A DNA stretch of 64,000 nt from Hymenobacter taeanensis (GCF_013137895.1 NZ_CP053538.1:2945001-3009000), one strand, 5' to 3'. Counted from the first letter of the stretch, positions 26,792-35,094 are shown. Made by a program: numbers and translations. Notes: a model not told the origin generated them from the letters alone.

Positions 26792-26806
26792 GTGACAGAT
26801 TGTCAC
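26792..26806. promoter_or_regulatory. perfect dyad GTGACA-GAT-TGTCAC upstream of dnaK
   Basis: A 6-3-6 perfect palindrome lies 105 bp before the dnaK ATG, in the gap after the Imm53 gene. It is not the CIRCE element bound by HrcA. Its position suggests an operator or heat-shock promoter part, but the binding protein is unknown. Confidence 0.4.
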
Positions 26807-26891
26807 TTTTGGATAACACACCGGAGTGATTCGCGACGGTCTGACTTTTACGGAAAAATAGGACAAGGGATATGCTGACAGCCGGGCAGAA

Positions 26892-27509
26892 CTATTGCCT
26901 AAGCACTTCAGGTTGCCTTTTTACTGGAACTACTAAGAACGTCCGCAGCATGTTGTCCTCTGCTTGGTAAACGGTAGGTTCGGCTTGGTCCCCTATTGAA
27001 TAACCTGTGTCAATTCCTGAAAGTAAATGTCCAAGTTCAGCGAATAGATCAAGATCAGCTTCAGTGCCCCATTCGTAACAATGGGGCATGGTAGGATCAG
27101 CAACGGCGCAAATTTCCACACTAGATTCGGATAGCATCCTAGCCTGCGCTTTCAGCCATAACCGGTTTTCATAGCCAGCTACAGGTAAATGAACTTCTAA
27201 AGTGCAATTGGGGTCAAGATGCGCGGGTAAAAACGTATCAAGGAAATAGCTCAATATTTCGGTAAGATTTTCAGGGCCACCGCTGCCCTCAAAAACATCT
27301 TCTTTAACTGAGTAGCTTACCCAGTTAGTTACTGTTCTTTCTACTATAGGATAGTCAAAGCTGACTTTCCTTACACAGGTATCACTGAGGTCTATTTTAA
27401 CGACCCATCCTGGATTATCTATGTTGGTTATAGAAACGCCATAAGAATGCTCCCAATCACCGTTGCAGTTGATAGTGTACCAGCGCTGAAGTCGTTGTAG
27501 AAAATCCAT
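26892..27509 (-). CDS. Imm53-family immunity protein with C-terminal extension
   Basis: The first 100 residues carry the Imm53 pattern: LQRWYTINCNGDWEHSYGVS, then DNPGWVVKIDLSDT. Family members are thought to protect against polymorphic toxins (contact-dependent or type VI/IX-secreted), usually encoded next to the toxin. No toxin gene is nearby. The protein is about twice the usual length, with a second part (LHLPVAGYENRLWLKAQ, AELGHLLSGIDTG) I cannot assign. The start ATG at 27509 overlaps the last 53 bp of the hydrolase gene. GC content appears lower than the flanks, hinting at transfer. Confidence 0.75.
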   Translation of the reverse strand: MDFLQRLQRWYTINCNGDWEHSYGVSITNIDNPGWVVKIDLSDTCVRKVSFDYPIVERTVTNWVSYSVKEDVFEGSGGPENLTEILSYFLDTFLPAHLDPNCTLEVHLPVAGYENRLWLKAQARMLSESSVEICAVADPTMPHCYEWGTEADLDLFAELGHLLSGIDTGYSIGDQAEPTVYQAEDNMLRTFLVVPVKRQPEVLRQ

Positions 27510-28467
27510 TGTCTGATAAGTGAGATGAGATGCTATTCGTAAACCCCTCCATCGTCCGTTCCCACAGCTGCTTGTGCTTCCACCAATAGGGCTCATGGCC
27601 GGAGCCAGGGAAATCCTGCCGCTGCTTAGGGCCGCTGAGTGCCGCGTAAATGGCATCGGTTTCCTGGCGTGTTACTCGCGGGTCGGCGGTGCCCCACATG
27701 AGCAGGGTAGGAGTGGAAATGTGGGCTGCATAACGCGTGGCATCAAGGTCAAACGCCCAGAAATTATTCTCTAGGCCACCCCAGAACACCAGCAGGTTCG
27801 CCATGGGAAAGGAGGGCATGTGCATGGAGCGGAAGCGGCTCTGCGCAGTTTCGAGCATGCTGCCGTAGGGGCATTCCAGCAGGTTGGCGGTGGGGCATAC
27901 GCCTAGTTCGGCCTCGGCGCGTAACGTGGCCACCGCGCCCATGGAATTGGCATAGATGAGCACGGCCCCCGGCCGGCGCTGCAGCCACCGAACTACCGTG
28001 GCCACGTCGGCGGCTTCGTGGTGGCCTACCGTGCAAACGCTGCCCTCGGAGCCGCCGTTGCCAGCAAAATCGGTGAGCAGCACGGAGTAGCCGAGGCGGC
28101 GGAAAGTGGCGGCTTCGGTCAGTAGCTTGCCTTTGGAGCTGGTGTAGCCATGAAATAAGGCCACCGTGCCCCGGGCGTGTGGCGCGGCGCTGTACCAGCT
28201 TTCTAGTCGGCCATTAGGGCTGGTCAGGTAAATGGTCTGGTAGGGGAAGGGTGGCCTAGCGTGGTTTAGTGGCTTCGGGTTCTTGATGCCAGTCAGTAGT
28301 ACCCACAGTTTTTGCGGCCCTGAAAGCTGCTCGGGGTTAGCCGTGTGTAGGCCACTCTCCGTGGTGAAATGGGTAAAGCGCCAGGCGTGAAAGCTCGCTA
28401 CCACATTAGCCAGCAGAAACCCCAGTGCTATCAGTAATCCAAAGCGAGCAAGATTCCGGCGAGACAT
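27457..28467 (-). CDS. alpha/beta hydrolase
   Basis: The 336-residue protein begins with an N-terminal membrane anchor (LARFGLLIALGFLLANVVASF), then an alpha/beta-hydrolase fold: the oxyanion-side GTVALFHGYTSSKGKLL, the nucleophile elbow IYANSMGAVATL (Ser within NSMG, a variant of GxSxG), an Asp in LLMWGTADPRVT and a His in FPGSGHEPYW. It should face the periplasm, anchored to the inner membrane. The substrate is unknown; relatives of this size are thought to act on acyl esters or peptidases. The ATG at 28467 is preferred over the longer frame to 28533. Its 3' end overlaps the Imm53 gene by 53 bp. Confidence 0.85.
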   Translation of the reverse strand: MSRRNLARFGLLIALGFLLANVVASFHAWRFTHFTTESGLHTANPEQLSGPQKLWVLLTGIKNPKPLNHARPPFPYQTIYLTSPNGRLESWYSAAPHARGTVALFHGYTSSKGKLLTEAATFRRLGYSVLLTDFAGNGGSEGSVCTVGHHEAADVATVVRWLQRRPGAVLIYANSMGAVATLRAEAELGVCPTANLLECPYGSMLETAQSRFRSMHMPSFPMANLLVFWGGLENNFWAFDLDATRYAAHISTPTLLMWGTADPRVTRQETDAIYAALSGPKQRQDFPGSGHEPYWWKHKQLWERTMEGFTNSISSHLSDNGFSTTTSALVHYQLQR

Positions 28468-28510
28468 AGCAAAGAGGATGGGTCGGGTTGTCGTTCTGGT
28501 GGGCGCCTCA

Positions 28511-28550
28511 CCCCCCCCCGGCCCCCTCTCCAAAAAAGGAGAGGGGGGCC
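28511..28550. repeat. C9 tract followed by a G/C hairpin
   Basis: Nine consecutive C (28511-28519) sit 44 bp upstream of the hydrolase ATG, followed by a hairpin (GGCCCCCTCTCC, A-rich loop, near-complement with one extra G). The tract is long enough to vary in length by slippage. Confidence 0.5.
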
Positions 28551-28595
28551 AGACGATTTATTATGCATTTGCTGATCTGGGATTTGCTCTAAAAC

Positions 28596-28672
28596 TGTCA
28601 TACCGAGCAGCGCGGGGAATCAGGAGAGTGGCCTGGCAGCTACCCAGATTCCCCGCGCTGCTCGGTATGACA
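28596..28672. repeat. palindromic intergenic element, 26-bp perfect arms
   Basis: Arms 28596-28621 and 28647-28672 are exact complements, starting TGTCATACCGAGCAG and ending ATGACA. It lies between the pseudouridine synthase stop and the hydrolase start and may terminate the former. Related in its ends to five other elements in the window. Confidence 0.75.
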
Positions 28673-28685
28673 ATACTAATGTTTA

Positions 28686-29588
28686 CTAACCGCGTCCGTT
28701 GCGGCCGCCACCGGCTGGCCCAGGCTTGCGGCCCGCACCACCACGTCCGGCCGACTTAGGACCGGGCTTGCTGCCGGGCTTGCCGGGTGTGGCCTTGCCG
28801 CTGGCCGTTTTACCACCCGTTGGTTTGGCGCCAAACGACCTACCGCCCCGGCTACCGGCAGCATTTCCATTTTTGGCATCAGCAGCGCCGCCAAAGCCGC
28901 CGCGGTTGTAGCCGCCGGCGCTGTTCTGGCCGGGCTTTGCAGAGGCAGGGCGTATCCCACCGGGCCAGTATTCGGCTTTGGCGGGCGTTTTAAAGGTGCC
29001 GGCGGCAGCCGTTTGGGCGGCCATGTCGTCGGTGAGGGCTTTCACCTCGGCGGCGGTAAGGTCGCGCCACTGGCCGGGCTGGAGCTTGGCTACTTTCAAA
29101 TCAGCAATGCTTACCCGAACAAGGCGCAGGGTAGGGAAACCCACGGCGGCCGTCATCTTGCGCACCTGCCGGTTCATGCCCTGCGAAATCCGGATCTGCA
29201 CCCAGCTGGTGGGGATGTTGGCCCGGAAACGCACCGGCTTGCTCCGCTCCCAGAGCACAGGCTCTTCGGAAAGCAACTCTACCTCGGCGGGCGAGGTGTA
29301 GCCGGTTTTCAGGTCTACGCCGCGGCGCAGGTTCTCCAGTGCTTCTTCAGTGGGTACCCCTTCTACCTGCACCCAATACGTTTTCGGCACTTTAAAGCGC
29401 GGCTCCGAAAGGCGGTGCTGCAGCTGCTTGTCGTCGGTAAGCAGCACCAGGCCCTCAGAGTCGTAGTCGAGGCGACCAACGGGGTAGATGTTCGGGATGT
29501 CAACAAAGTCCTTGAGCGTGGCCCGGCCTTTTTCGTCGGTGAACTGGGTGAGAACTTCGTAGGGCTTGTTGACGAGGATGTAGCGCAT
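28686..29588 (-). CDS. RsuA/RluE-family rRNA pseudouridine synthase with long basic tail
   Basis: The 300-residue protein starts RYILVNKPYEVLTQF with no S4 domain, and has the catalytic motif GRLDYDSEGLVLLTDD (Asp within GRLD), then ISQGMNRQVRKMTAAVG and LRLVRVSIADLKV. This is the RluE/TruB-like large-ribosomal-RNA enzyme group that turns a specific uridine into pseudouridine. The catalytic part ends near residue 195. The remaining roughly 100 residues are low-complexity Gly, Lys, Pro, Arg and Ala with no Cys, likely disordered and RNA-binding. A 7-of-8 promoter core is at 29667-29674. Confidence 0.88.
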   Translation of the reverse strand: MRYILVNKPYEVLTQFTDEKGRATLKDFVDIPNIYPVGRLDYDSEGLVLLTDDKQLQHRLSEPRFKVPKTYWVQVEGVPTEEALENLRRGVDLKTGYTSPAEVELLSEEPVLWERSKPVRFRANIPTSWVQIRISQGMNRQVRKMTAAVGFPTLRLVRVSIADLKVAKLQPGQWRDLTAAEVKALTDDMAAQTAAAGTFKTPAKAEYWPGGIRPASAKPGQNSAGGYNRGGFGGAADAKNGNAAGSRGGRSFGAKPTGGKTASGKATPGKPGSKPGPKSAGRGGAGRKPGPAGGGRNGRG

Positions 29589-29666
29589 GGCTTAACGGGG
29601 TGGCCTAGGCAAGCGCCGGGGCCGTGATGGGTCCGACGGATACCGGACGAAACAAGAAAATGTCCA

Positions 29667-29674
29667 CGAAGGTA
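29667..29674 (-). promoter_or_regulatory. near-consensus promoter core of the pseudouridine synthase gene
   Basis: Minus-strand TACCTTCG, one mismatch to TAnnTTTG, 78 nt before the ATG. Confidence 0.3.
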
Positions 29675-29690
29675 CCAGCTCTGGTCCGCA

Positions 29691-30122
29691 CTAGCGCAGT
29701 GCCTCCGCCGATTGTTGCTGCACCTGCTTCAGGCGCTTCTGTCGCACACTCTCGGCCATCAGCAGCCGCACTTCCCCATTGGGGCGCACCACGTATTCGC
29801 CGCTGTCCCGGATCATCTCTCCATCGCGCATTTCGTCGCGGTAGTCGTGGTGCACCAGAATCCCGATGCGGGCAGTATCAGCTGGAGTAGGTGCGGGTGG
29901 GGCTGGCGCCCCGTTAATCTGGGCCATTTCGGCCAGGTACAGTAAAGAGTCGCGTTTGGTGTACGGCTTAAGCCGAAACTTGCCGGGGAAGTAGTTGGCC
30001 GCGTCACTGGCCCGGTTACGCACGAAGTCCTGCACGGCCAGCTCTGCCTGCTGATCAGTGGTTTTCTTACAGCTGCCCAGCAGTAACACGGCGGGGAGTA
30101 AAAGGAAAAAAGGAGTTTTCAT
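29691..30122 (-). CDS. uncharacterised lipoprotein
   Basis: A 143-residue protein with a clear lipoprotein signal: MKTPFFLLLPAVLLLGSCKK (lipobox LGSC). The mature part has no motif I recognise; it includes a Pro/Ala-rich linker (APAPPAPTPADT) and a charged C-terminal helix rich in Arg, Gln and Glu. The ATG at 30122 is chosen over the one 9 nt upstream because it opens directly into the signal. It lies about 100 bp downstream of the VWA-like gene on the same strand and may be cotranscribed with it. Confidence 0.7.
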   Translation of the reverse strand: MKTPFFLLLPAVLLLGSCKKTTDQQAELAVQDFVRNRASDAANYFPGKFRLKPYTKRDSLLYLAEMAQINGAPAPPAPTPADTARIGILVHHDYRDEMRDGEMIRDSGEYVVRPNGEVRLLMAESVRQKRLKQVQQQSAEALR

Positions 30123-30224
30123 CACTGGCAAAATATATCAGACTACTGCTCACCTCATCACTTGCATTACGCCAAATGAAGATTGAGCGCAGTGCTAGGT
30201 AGAGCAGGAAAAGTACAGGAAGGG

Positions 30225-32294
30225 CTAAACACCACCGGAGTATTTGCGGGTAGCCCACTCCACGGTAAGCAGGCCCAGCAGCAGGAAGAACAGCCATTTA
30301 AGGTTGATAAGATCCTTCAGATCTTCCTGCTCATAGATTATGGGCTTGTAGTTGGCCTTCTGAATATCCTGACTGAGCTGCGCAAACTGCGCCGGGTAAT
30401 AAAGCCGCTGCCCGCTGCGGCGCGCCAGCTGGTAAAGCAGGTTGTGGTCGGCGCGCGACTGCAGAGCCTCCAGCTGCTGATCCTGCACGAGCACCTCGCC
30501 GCGGTCTTGCTGGGCCTGGCCACCGAGGGTGGCGCGGGCCGCATACTGGTACAGGCCACCGGGCAGCGGACCAATGTGCAGAGGCGCGCCATCTTCGCTG
30601 TTCGTGAAGGTGAACGTGCGGGTTTTCTGCTGCTCGTCGGTTAGCGTGAGGGTAATCTGCTGGCCGTAAATGCGCTCGAAGATAGCGTTATACGTTTCGG
30701 CCCCGAAGGTGATGTCATCCTGGGAGGTGAAGGCATCCTGCGTGGGGTACACGTCGAGGCGCTTCTTGTTGGCGTTTTGGGTGAGCAGCTGCAGCGTCCG
30801 GATGATGAGGCGGTCGTAGACCTCGGGCCGGTCGTCGTGCTCCACGGCTTCCTGCAGGCGCCACTGCCAGCTGCCATCGGTCAGCAACGTGGCCTGCCGC
30901 TGCGCTGGGGTACCGCCAAAAACCAGCAGGGGCTTCTGGGTTTTCACGCGGCCTACCTGCTGCCACAGAGCGGCTTCAGCCCCCCCGTTGAGCCGCACTT
31001 CCCCAAAGGGCACCGGCGCGGGTGGGTAAGCCGCAAACCGCTTCAGGGCATCCTCCTCGAAGGTAAAGCGCGAAAAAGCCGAGTTCGGTGTGGGCGTTAC
31101 GTCATCGGTCTGCTGGCCGCGGGGCTGTACCGTGAGGCCGGTGTTCAGAGCGTTGTAAGAGCCAAAATCCGACTGCGCCCCGAGAATGTAGAGCGCGGGC
31201 AGGCGGCGGGTACGCACCAGGTTCAGCACCTCCTGGCCTAGGCCACCCTGAGAAGGCAACTGATGCAGAATGGCCACATCGTAATCCTGGGCCTTAAGCG
31301 GGGCAATGCCGGGCAGGTAGGTGGTCAGGTCGAAGTTGTCGTTGGTGATGATGGCCGCGCGTAGGGCCTTGAGGTCGGGGTGGGGGGCGGCCCCGGCTAG
31401 TAGTACACGCAGCTTGCCCTTCACCACTTCCACGTAGGCAAACTTGGCGTTGTTGAGGTCGGTAAACTCGCCGGCCTGCTTTTCAATAACTACCTCATAG
31501 CGCCGCTTGCCGGGCGCGGGTGCCGTAATGAGAAAGGTGGTTTTGGTGCGGCGCTGCCCAGCCGGTAGGTTCACGCGCTTGGTTTGCAGCACCCGGCCGT
31601 TTTCGCGCAATACCACGGTGGCTACCTGGCCCGCAAAGCCATCGTAGGCCACCTCCGCCTCAACCGGGAACTGATTGCCGCTGAAGGCTACCCGGTTATA
31701 CGTGAGTTGGGGTAGGCTCAGGTCTTTCTTGGCGATGGTATCGCCGAGGCCCAGCGCGTAGATCGGAAAGTTGTAGTCGGTGTACTGGGGGGCGCGGCCT
31801 TGGTTCACGAGGCCATCGGAAGCCAGCACCACACCGGCCAGGTTGCGGCCCTCGTAGCCTTCCCGAATGGAGGTAAGCAGGCCATCCAGATCCGAGGAAG
31901 CGGCCTTGAACTGCACAGAGTCGGGGCGGACGGGCCTGGCGGCATCCAGCACCCGCGTTTCCACCTTAAAGCCCCGGCCGCGCAAGGTTTCGGCGAGCTG
32001 TGCCAGGCCCTGCGTAGTTTGGCTCAGCACCGCCGAGGGCGTGAACAGGCCTACCGACTGGGAGTTATCAACGGCCAGCACCACGGTGGGTGCTTCAGTG
32101 GTGGTAGTGGTAGTCCGGATAAAGGGCGAGAGCAGCAGGAAGCACAGGAAGCTTACTACCGCAAAGCGTACGAAGGCCAGCGTATAGTTTACGGCCCGGC
32201 TCCAGGGCGCTTTAGCCGAGTAGAGCAGGGCCGCATAGCCCGCGCCCACGGCCAGGCACAACAGTATAAACCAGGGGGAAGCAGATAGTAGCAA
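30225..32294 (-). CDS. membrane protein with N-terminal VWA-like domain
   Basis: A 689-residue protein. Two transmembrane helices (about 5-25 and 38-58) precede a von Willebrand A-like domain opening VVLAVDNSQSVG; the expected DxSxS is altered to DNSQS, and SDGLVNQG resembles the later VWA segment. A long beta-rich extracytoplasmic region and a single C-terminal helix (LINLKWLFFLLLGLLTVEW) follow. The layout matches large Bacteroidota proteins related to BatA/BatB and glutamine-amidotransferase-like membrane proteins. The function is unknown. The start is a TTG, and no better start exists in frame. Confidence 0.75.
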   Translation of the reverse strand: MLLSASPWFILLCLAVGAGYAALLYSAKAPWSRAVNYTLAFVRFAVVSFLCFLLLSPFIRTTTTTTEAPTVVLAVDNSQSVGLFTPSAVLSQTTQGLAQLAETLRGRGFKVETRVLDAARPVRPDSVQFKAASSDLDGLLTSIREGYEGRNLAGVVLASDGLVNQGRAPQYTDYNFPIYALGLGDTIAKKDLSLPQLTYNRVAFSGNQFPVEAEVAYDGFAGQVATVVLRENGRVLQTKRVNLPAGQRRTKTTFLITAPAPGKRRYEVVIEKQAGEFTDLNNAKFAYVEVVKGKLRVLLAGAAPHPDLKALRAAIITNDNFDLTTYLPGIAPLKAQDYDVAILHQLPSQGGLGQEVLNLVRTRRLPALYILGAQSDFGSYNALNTGLTVQPRGQQTDDVTPTPNSAFSRFTFEEDALKRFAAYPPAPVPFGEVRLNGGAEAALWQQVGRVKTQKPLLVFGGTPAQRQATLLTDGSWQWRLQEAVEHDDRPEVYDRLIIRTLQLLTQNANKKRLDVYPTQDAFTSQDDITFGAETYNAIFERIYGQQITLTLTDEQQKTRTFTFTNSEDGAPLHIGPLPGGLYQYAARATLGGQAQQDRGEVLVQDQQLEALQSRADHNLLYQLARRSGQRLYYPAQFAQLSQDIQKANYKPIIYEQEDLKDLINLKWLFFLLLGLLTVEWATRKYSGGV

Positions 32295-32460
32295 ATGCCA
32301 GCAGAATCAGTGTGAAGCTAAGAACCCCAGATTGCCTCGCAGAGTTGCGTCGCAGCTAAGGTGAGAAAGCGAAGGTAGGCGGTTGCCAGGGAGAAAGCAG
32401 ATATGGAAATCTGATAGCATATTACAGCAGAAGTCGTATGCTCTATACATTCCGGTACTT

Positions 32461-32991
32461 ATGCAAAAGATTATCCTGGGTCTATTATTCGTGACTAGTG
32501 TAGCGTTTGTATTGACGAAAACAGTGTTCAAGGCTCCCCCTTCCAAAAGCTTACACAGTTTGCCTAATATTGGCTTAGATACTATTAAGTTGGGAGTAGG
32601 ATATGCTGGCTGCGGAGAGTGGGGTGGGCGCCGAGAACTAATCAAGGTATTTCAGGGCGGTGGAGAGAAATACAATGAGTTAGATTTTACTGATACGACC
32701 CGCACATACTTTGCTGAGTATTGGGTGGACTCACTAGAATGCTCATACAGGACGGATAGACGGTACCGTATGAAAGTCCGCAAATTACTCACGCTGAGCG
32801 ATGAGTCGTTAGTATTGCGTTACATGCAGGATTTTATTCCTGCTACTTTAAAACGAGGGTCAGCGTCTGATTATCAGTATGGTAGTAGTTATTATATGAA
32901 GTTTCAAGGGAGAAACAACGTTGTACTACATTACCCTAGTGCAGGCAAAGATGTATTTCAAGAACTGCGTGCACAGCTATATAGCAAATAA
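32461..32991 (+). CDS. uncharacterised protein with N-terminal membrane anchor
   Basis: I do not recognise this 176-residue protein. It begins with a hydrophobic segment (KIILGLLFVTSVAFVL) that is either a signal anchor or an uncleaved signal peptide. The rest is polar with many Tyr, Lys and Ser. Two Cys (in GYAGCGEWGG and SLECSY) could form a disulfide in the periplasm. The ATG at 32461 is chosen over one at 32383. Base composition is clearly lower in GC than the neighbours, suggesting recent acquisition. The short frame gives no clue to partners. Confidence 0.6.
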   Translation: MQKIILGLLFVTSVAFVLTKTVFKAPPSKSLHSLPNIGLDTIKLGVGYAGCGEWGGRRELIKVFQGGGEKYNELDFTDTTRTYFAEYWVDSLECSYRTDRRYRMKVRKLLTLSDESLVLRYMQDFIPATLKRGSASDYQYGSSYYMKFQGRNNVVLHYPSAGKDVFQELRAQLYSK

Positions 32992-33001
32992 AGCTCACCA
33001 C

Positions 33002-33122
33002 ACTGTCACCAATTACCTACTCTCCAGCATCCGCATGGGTGAAATAACCCTTTTATTCATGTGGATGCGCCTTGACTGGCACGGCGGGGTGGCCTAAGTC
33101 AAACTCGCGTAGTGTCTACAGC
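33002..33122 (-). pseudogene. decayed partial copy of the YiiX-like gene 3' end
   Basis: This segment aligns with 34403-34543, the 3' end of the intact YiiX-like gene. Both share CACGGCGGGGTGGC and TCAAACTCGCGTAG-type stretches and CTCTCCAGCATCCGCA. The copy has many substitutions and a deletion of roughly 20 bp, and encodes no open frame. The DUF6624-like/TonB gene lies between the two copies. Confidence 0.75.
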
Positions 33123-33196
33123 AGAAGGAAGCGGCAGAAGTAACCGGAAAAAACTGTAGGTTAACTGCTGCTTCTGCTACCTGCTACTATACGCTT

Positions 33197-34372
33197 ATGC
33201 CCCGATCTATTGCACATTATCTGGCCACTGTTGCCCTCATTTGCGCCCTAATCAGTTCTACCGCTGCACAGCCCAGCAAACTGGCACCCTCGCCCTACCA
33301 GGTCGCGCAGGCTGCCGCCCGCCAAGGCGACACCCGTACCGCTTTGCGCCAGTTGAAGCAGGCCGTGGCGCAGGGATACTACTGGGAGGAAACCCTGCGC
33401 GCTGAGCCTGCTTTTGCGCCGCTTACTACGCAGTCGGGCTGGACGGCAGTGTTGCGTCAGGCCCATCAGAAACAGCAGCGCCACGAGGCCAACTTCAACC
33501 CCTCCTTGTTGGCACTGATACGGAAAATGCGCTATCAGGACCAACATAACCGTCTGTTGGCGCAGGCGGCTGACCAGCAATACGGAGTCAACTCGCCGCA
33601 GGCAGTGGCCGCTATGCGGGAGCAAGAGCCGCTGGACGCACGGCTGATTCGGCAGGCTGATAGCTTGGTAGCCATTTATGGCTATCCGGGAAAGTCAGTG
33701 GTAGGCGAGTATTATAAGTCGGTGGTGTTCTTGATTATACAGCACAACCCCGATGAAAAGTACTTGCCGATGCTCACAGCCGCCGCCGATAAAGGCGAGC
33801 TGAACTGGTCGTCAGTGGCCTTGCTAGTGGATAGGGTGAAAACTGAGAAGGGCGAACCGCAGGTATATGGCACTCAGCCTCATATTTGGCCCGATGGTCG
33901 TAAACAGTTATACCCCATCGAGGATGAGCCGAACGTAAACGTAAGGCGGGCAAAAATTGGGTTAGGTCCGCTTGAACCGTATTTACAGCAATTTGGCATT
34001 GCCTACCAGGTACCTACTGCCACGCACAACCCAAACCCACCAGAGTTGTATGTCTCGCCTCGTGCCCGGGAAGTGCATAAGTCGCCGGTAGAGTTGATTG
34101 GTAGCTACGAAGCGCTACAGGCTCAATTGGTCTATCCTGAGCAGGCCAAGAAAAATAAAGTGTCGGGCAAAGTCGTTCTACAAATGGTCATTGACCCGCA
34201 AGGCGTACCACAAAACGTACTCGTGGTAAAAGGCATAGGCAGTGGCTGCGATGAAGAAGCCCAGCGCGTTATGCGCACCGCTCGCTTTACCAACTCAAGC
34301 GGTGAGGAACACGAAATTCGAATGAGCCTGCCATTTTCCTACGATAAAGCAGTATCAGGTACGGGCAAGTAG
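33197..34372 (+). CDS. DUF6624-like protein with C-terminal TonB domain
   Basis: A 391-residue exported protein. The signal peptide ends near STAAQ. A helical region (about 30-95, TPR-like) comes first, then a part resembling DUF6624 (IRKMRYQDQHNRLLAQ, ISSSV-type His/Asp content, ending at LGPLEPYLQQFGI). The last 85 residues form a TonB C-terminal domain (YPEQAKKNKVSGKVVLQMVIDPQGVPQNVLVVKGIGSGCDEEAQRVM), as in many Bacteroidota proteins that are not true TonB. There is no ExbB or ExbD nearby. Function unknown; the DUF assignment is from memory of the family pattern. Confidence 0.7.
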   Translation: MPRSIAHYLATVALICALISSTAAQPSKLAPSPYQVAQAAARQGDTRTALRQLKQAVAQGYYWEETLRAEPAFAPLTTQSGWTAVLRQAHQKQQRHEANFNPSLLALIRKMRYQDQHNRLLAQAADQQYGVNSPQAVAAMREQEPLDARLIRQADSLVAIYGYPGKSVVGEYYKSVVFLIIQHNPDEKYLPMLTAAADKGELNWSSVALLVDRVKTEKGEPQVYGTQPHIWPDGRKQLYPIEDEPNVNVRRAKIGLGPLEPYLQQFGIAYQVPTATHNPNPPELYVSPRAREVHKSPVELIGSYEALQAQLVYPEQAKKNKVSGKVVLQMVIDPQGVPQNVLVVKGIGSGCDEEAQRVMRTARFTNSSGEEHEIRMSLPFSYDKAVSGTGK

Positions 34373-34395
34373 CCAACAGAAGCCAAAGGGTAGGC

Positions 34396-35064
34396 CTAGT
34401 TGACTGTCACCAACTCCCTGCTCTCCAGCATCCGCACGGGAGAAATTACCTTCTCATCCAAAGGAATATGCTCACCGTAGCGCTCCTGCAGCTTGGCTTG
34501 CACGGCGGGGTGGCTCAGGTCAAACTCGCGTAGCGTCTGCAGCTTCCCAATTTCGCGGCCGGTTGCTTGCTGGTACATCTTCCAGAGCAGTTCTGAGCAG
34601 TAAATCCGGTCATCAGACCAGCCGAAGTACAGGTCGTAGCTCTTGCCGCGGTACTGCTCGCCGGCGGCTTTCAGGCGCTGTAAGGCCGCGGGCGTCAGCA
34701 CGGTTTCAGCCTCGCGGAGGCGCCTTACTATTACTTTGCCGTCTTTGCCCCGCGCGGCCCAGGCCACCAGGGAGGTTTCGCTTACGGGCTGCACGGCTTC
34801 AAACACACGCCACTCCCCGTTGCGCTGAAACAGGATACCGCAGTGGCTGTAGGGTGAGTGCGTGGCCAACTGAATAGCCTGGCTCTGGGCCGATTGCGAC
34901 GTCTGAAAAACCAGGTCGCCGTTACGAAGTTTGGGAGCTAGTTTAGCTACCATCGTCTGGGCCGATTGCCTTTGCTGAAAGCGCGTAAATCGGCGGTGCA
35001 AACGCGGGTAGGCCACTAATGAAACAGCCAGTAGCAGAAGAAGTGGGAGCAGATAGCGAAGCAT
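34396..35064 (-). CDS. YiiX/YebB-like NlpC/P60-fold cysteine hydrolase
   Basis: The 222-residue protein has an N-terminal membrane helix (MLRYLLPLLLLLAVSLVAY). The rest is a permuted papain-like domain of the YiiX type: NGDLVFQTSQSAQSQAIQLAT, YSHCGILFQ with the catalytic-His position, VFEAVQPVSETSL, and DDRIYCSELLWKMYQ with the nucleophile Cys. In the family the permuted catalytic order is His then Cys. These enzymes are thought to hydrolyse amide or ester bonds, possibly in lipids or peptidoglycan, in the periplasm. Its 3' end has a decayed copy at 33002-33122. Confidence 0.85.
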   Translation of the reverse strand: MLRYLLPLLLLLAVSLVAYPRLHRRFTRFQQRQSAQTMVAKLAPKLRNGDLVFQTSQSAQSQAIQLATHSPYSHCGILFQRNGEWRVFEAVQPVSETSLVAWAARGKDGKVIVRRLREAETVLTPAALQRLKAAGEQYRGKSYDLYFGWSDDRIYCSELLWKMYQQATGREIGKLQTLREFDLSHPAVQAKLQERYGEHIPLDEKVISPVRMLESRELVTVN

Positions 35065-35094
35065 ATATCTGGTAAATCAGCCATGTAAAATACA

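Noticed and set aside
30067..30297. 76-codon minus-strand frame with a hydrophobic segment
   Set aside because: It overlaps the VWA-like gene end and the lipoprotein start and has no family match; the hydrophobic stretch is a by-product.
33197..34372. TonB-C domain read as the true TonB of the 52.5-kb receptor
   Set aside because: No ExbB/ExbD genes, an unrelated N-terminal part and a signal peptide rather than a TonB membrane anchor; 20 kb away.
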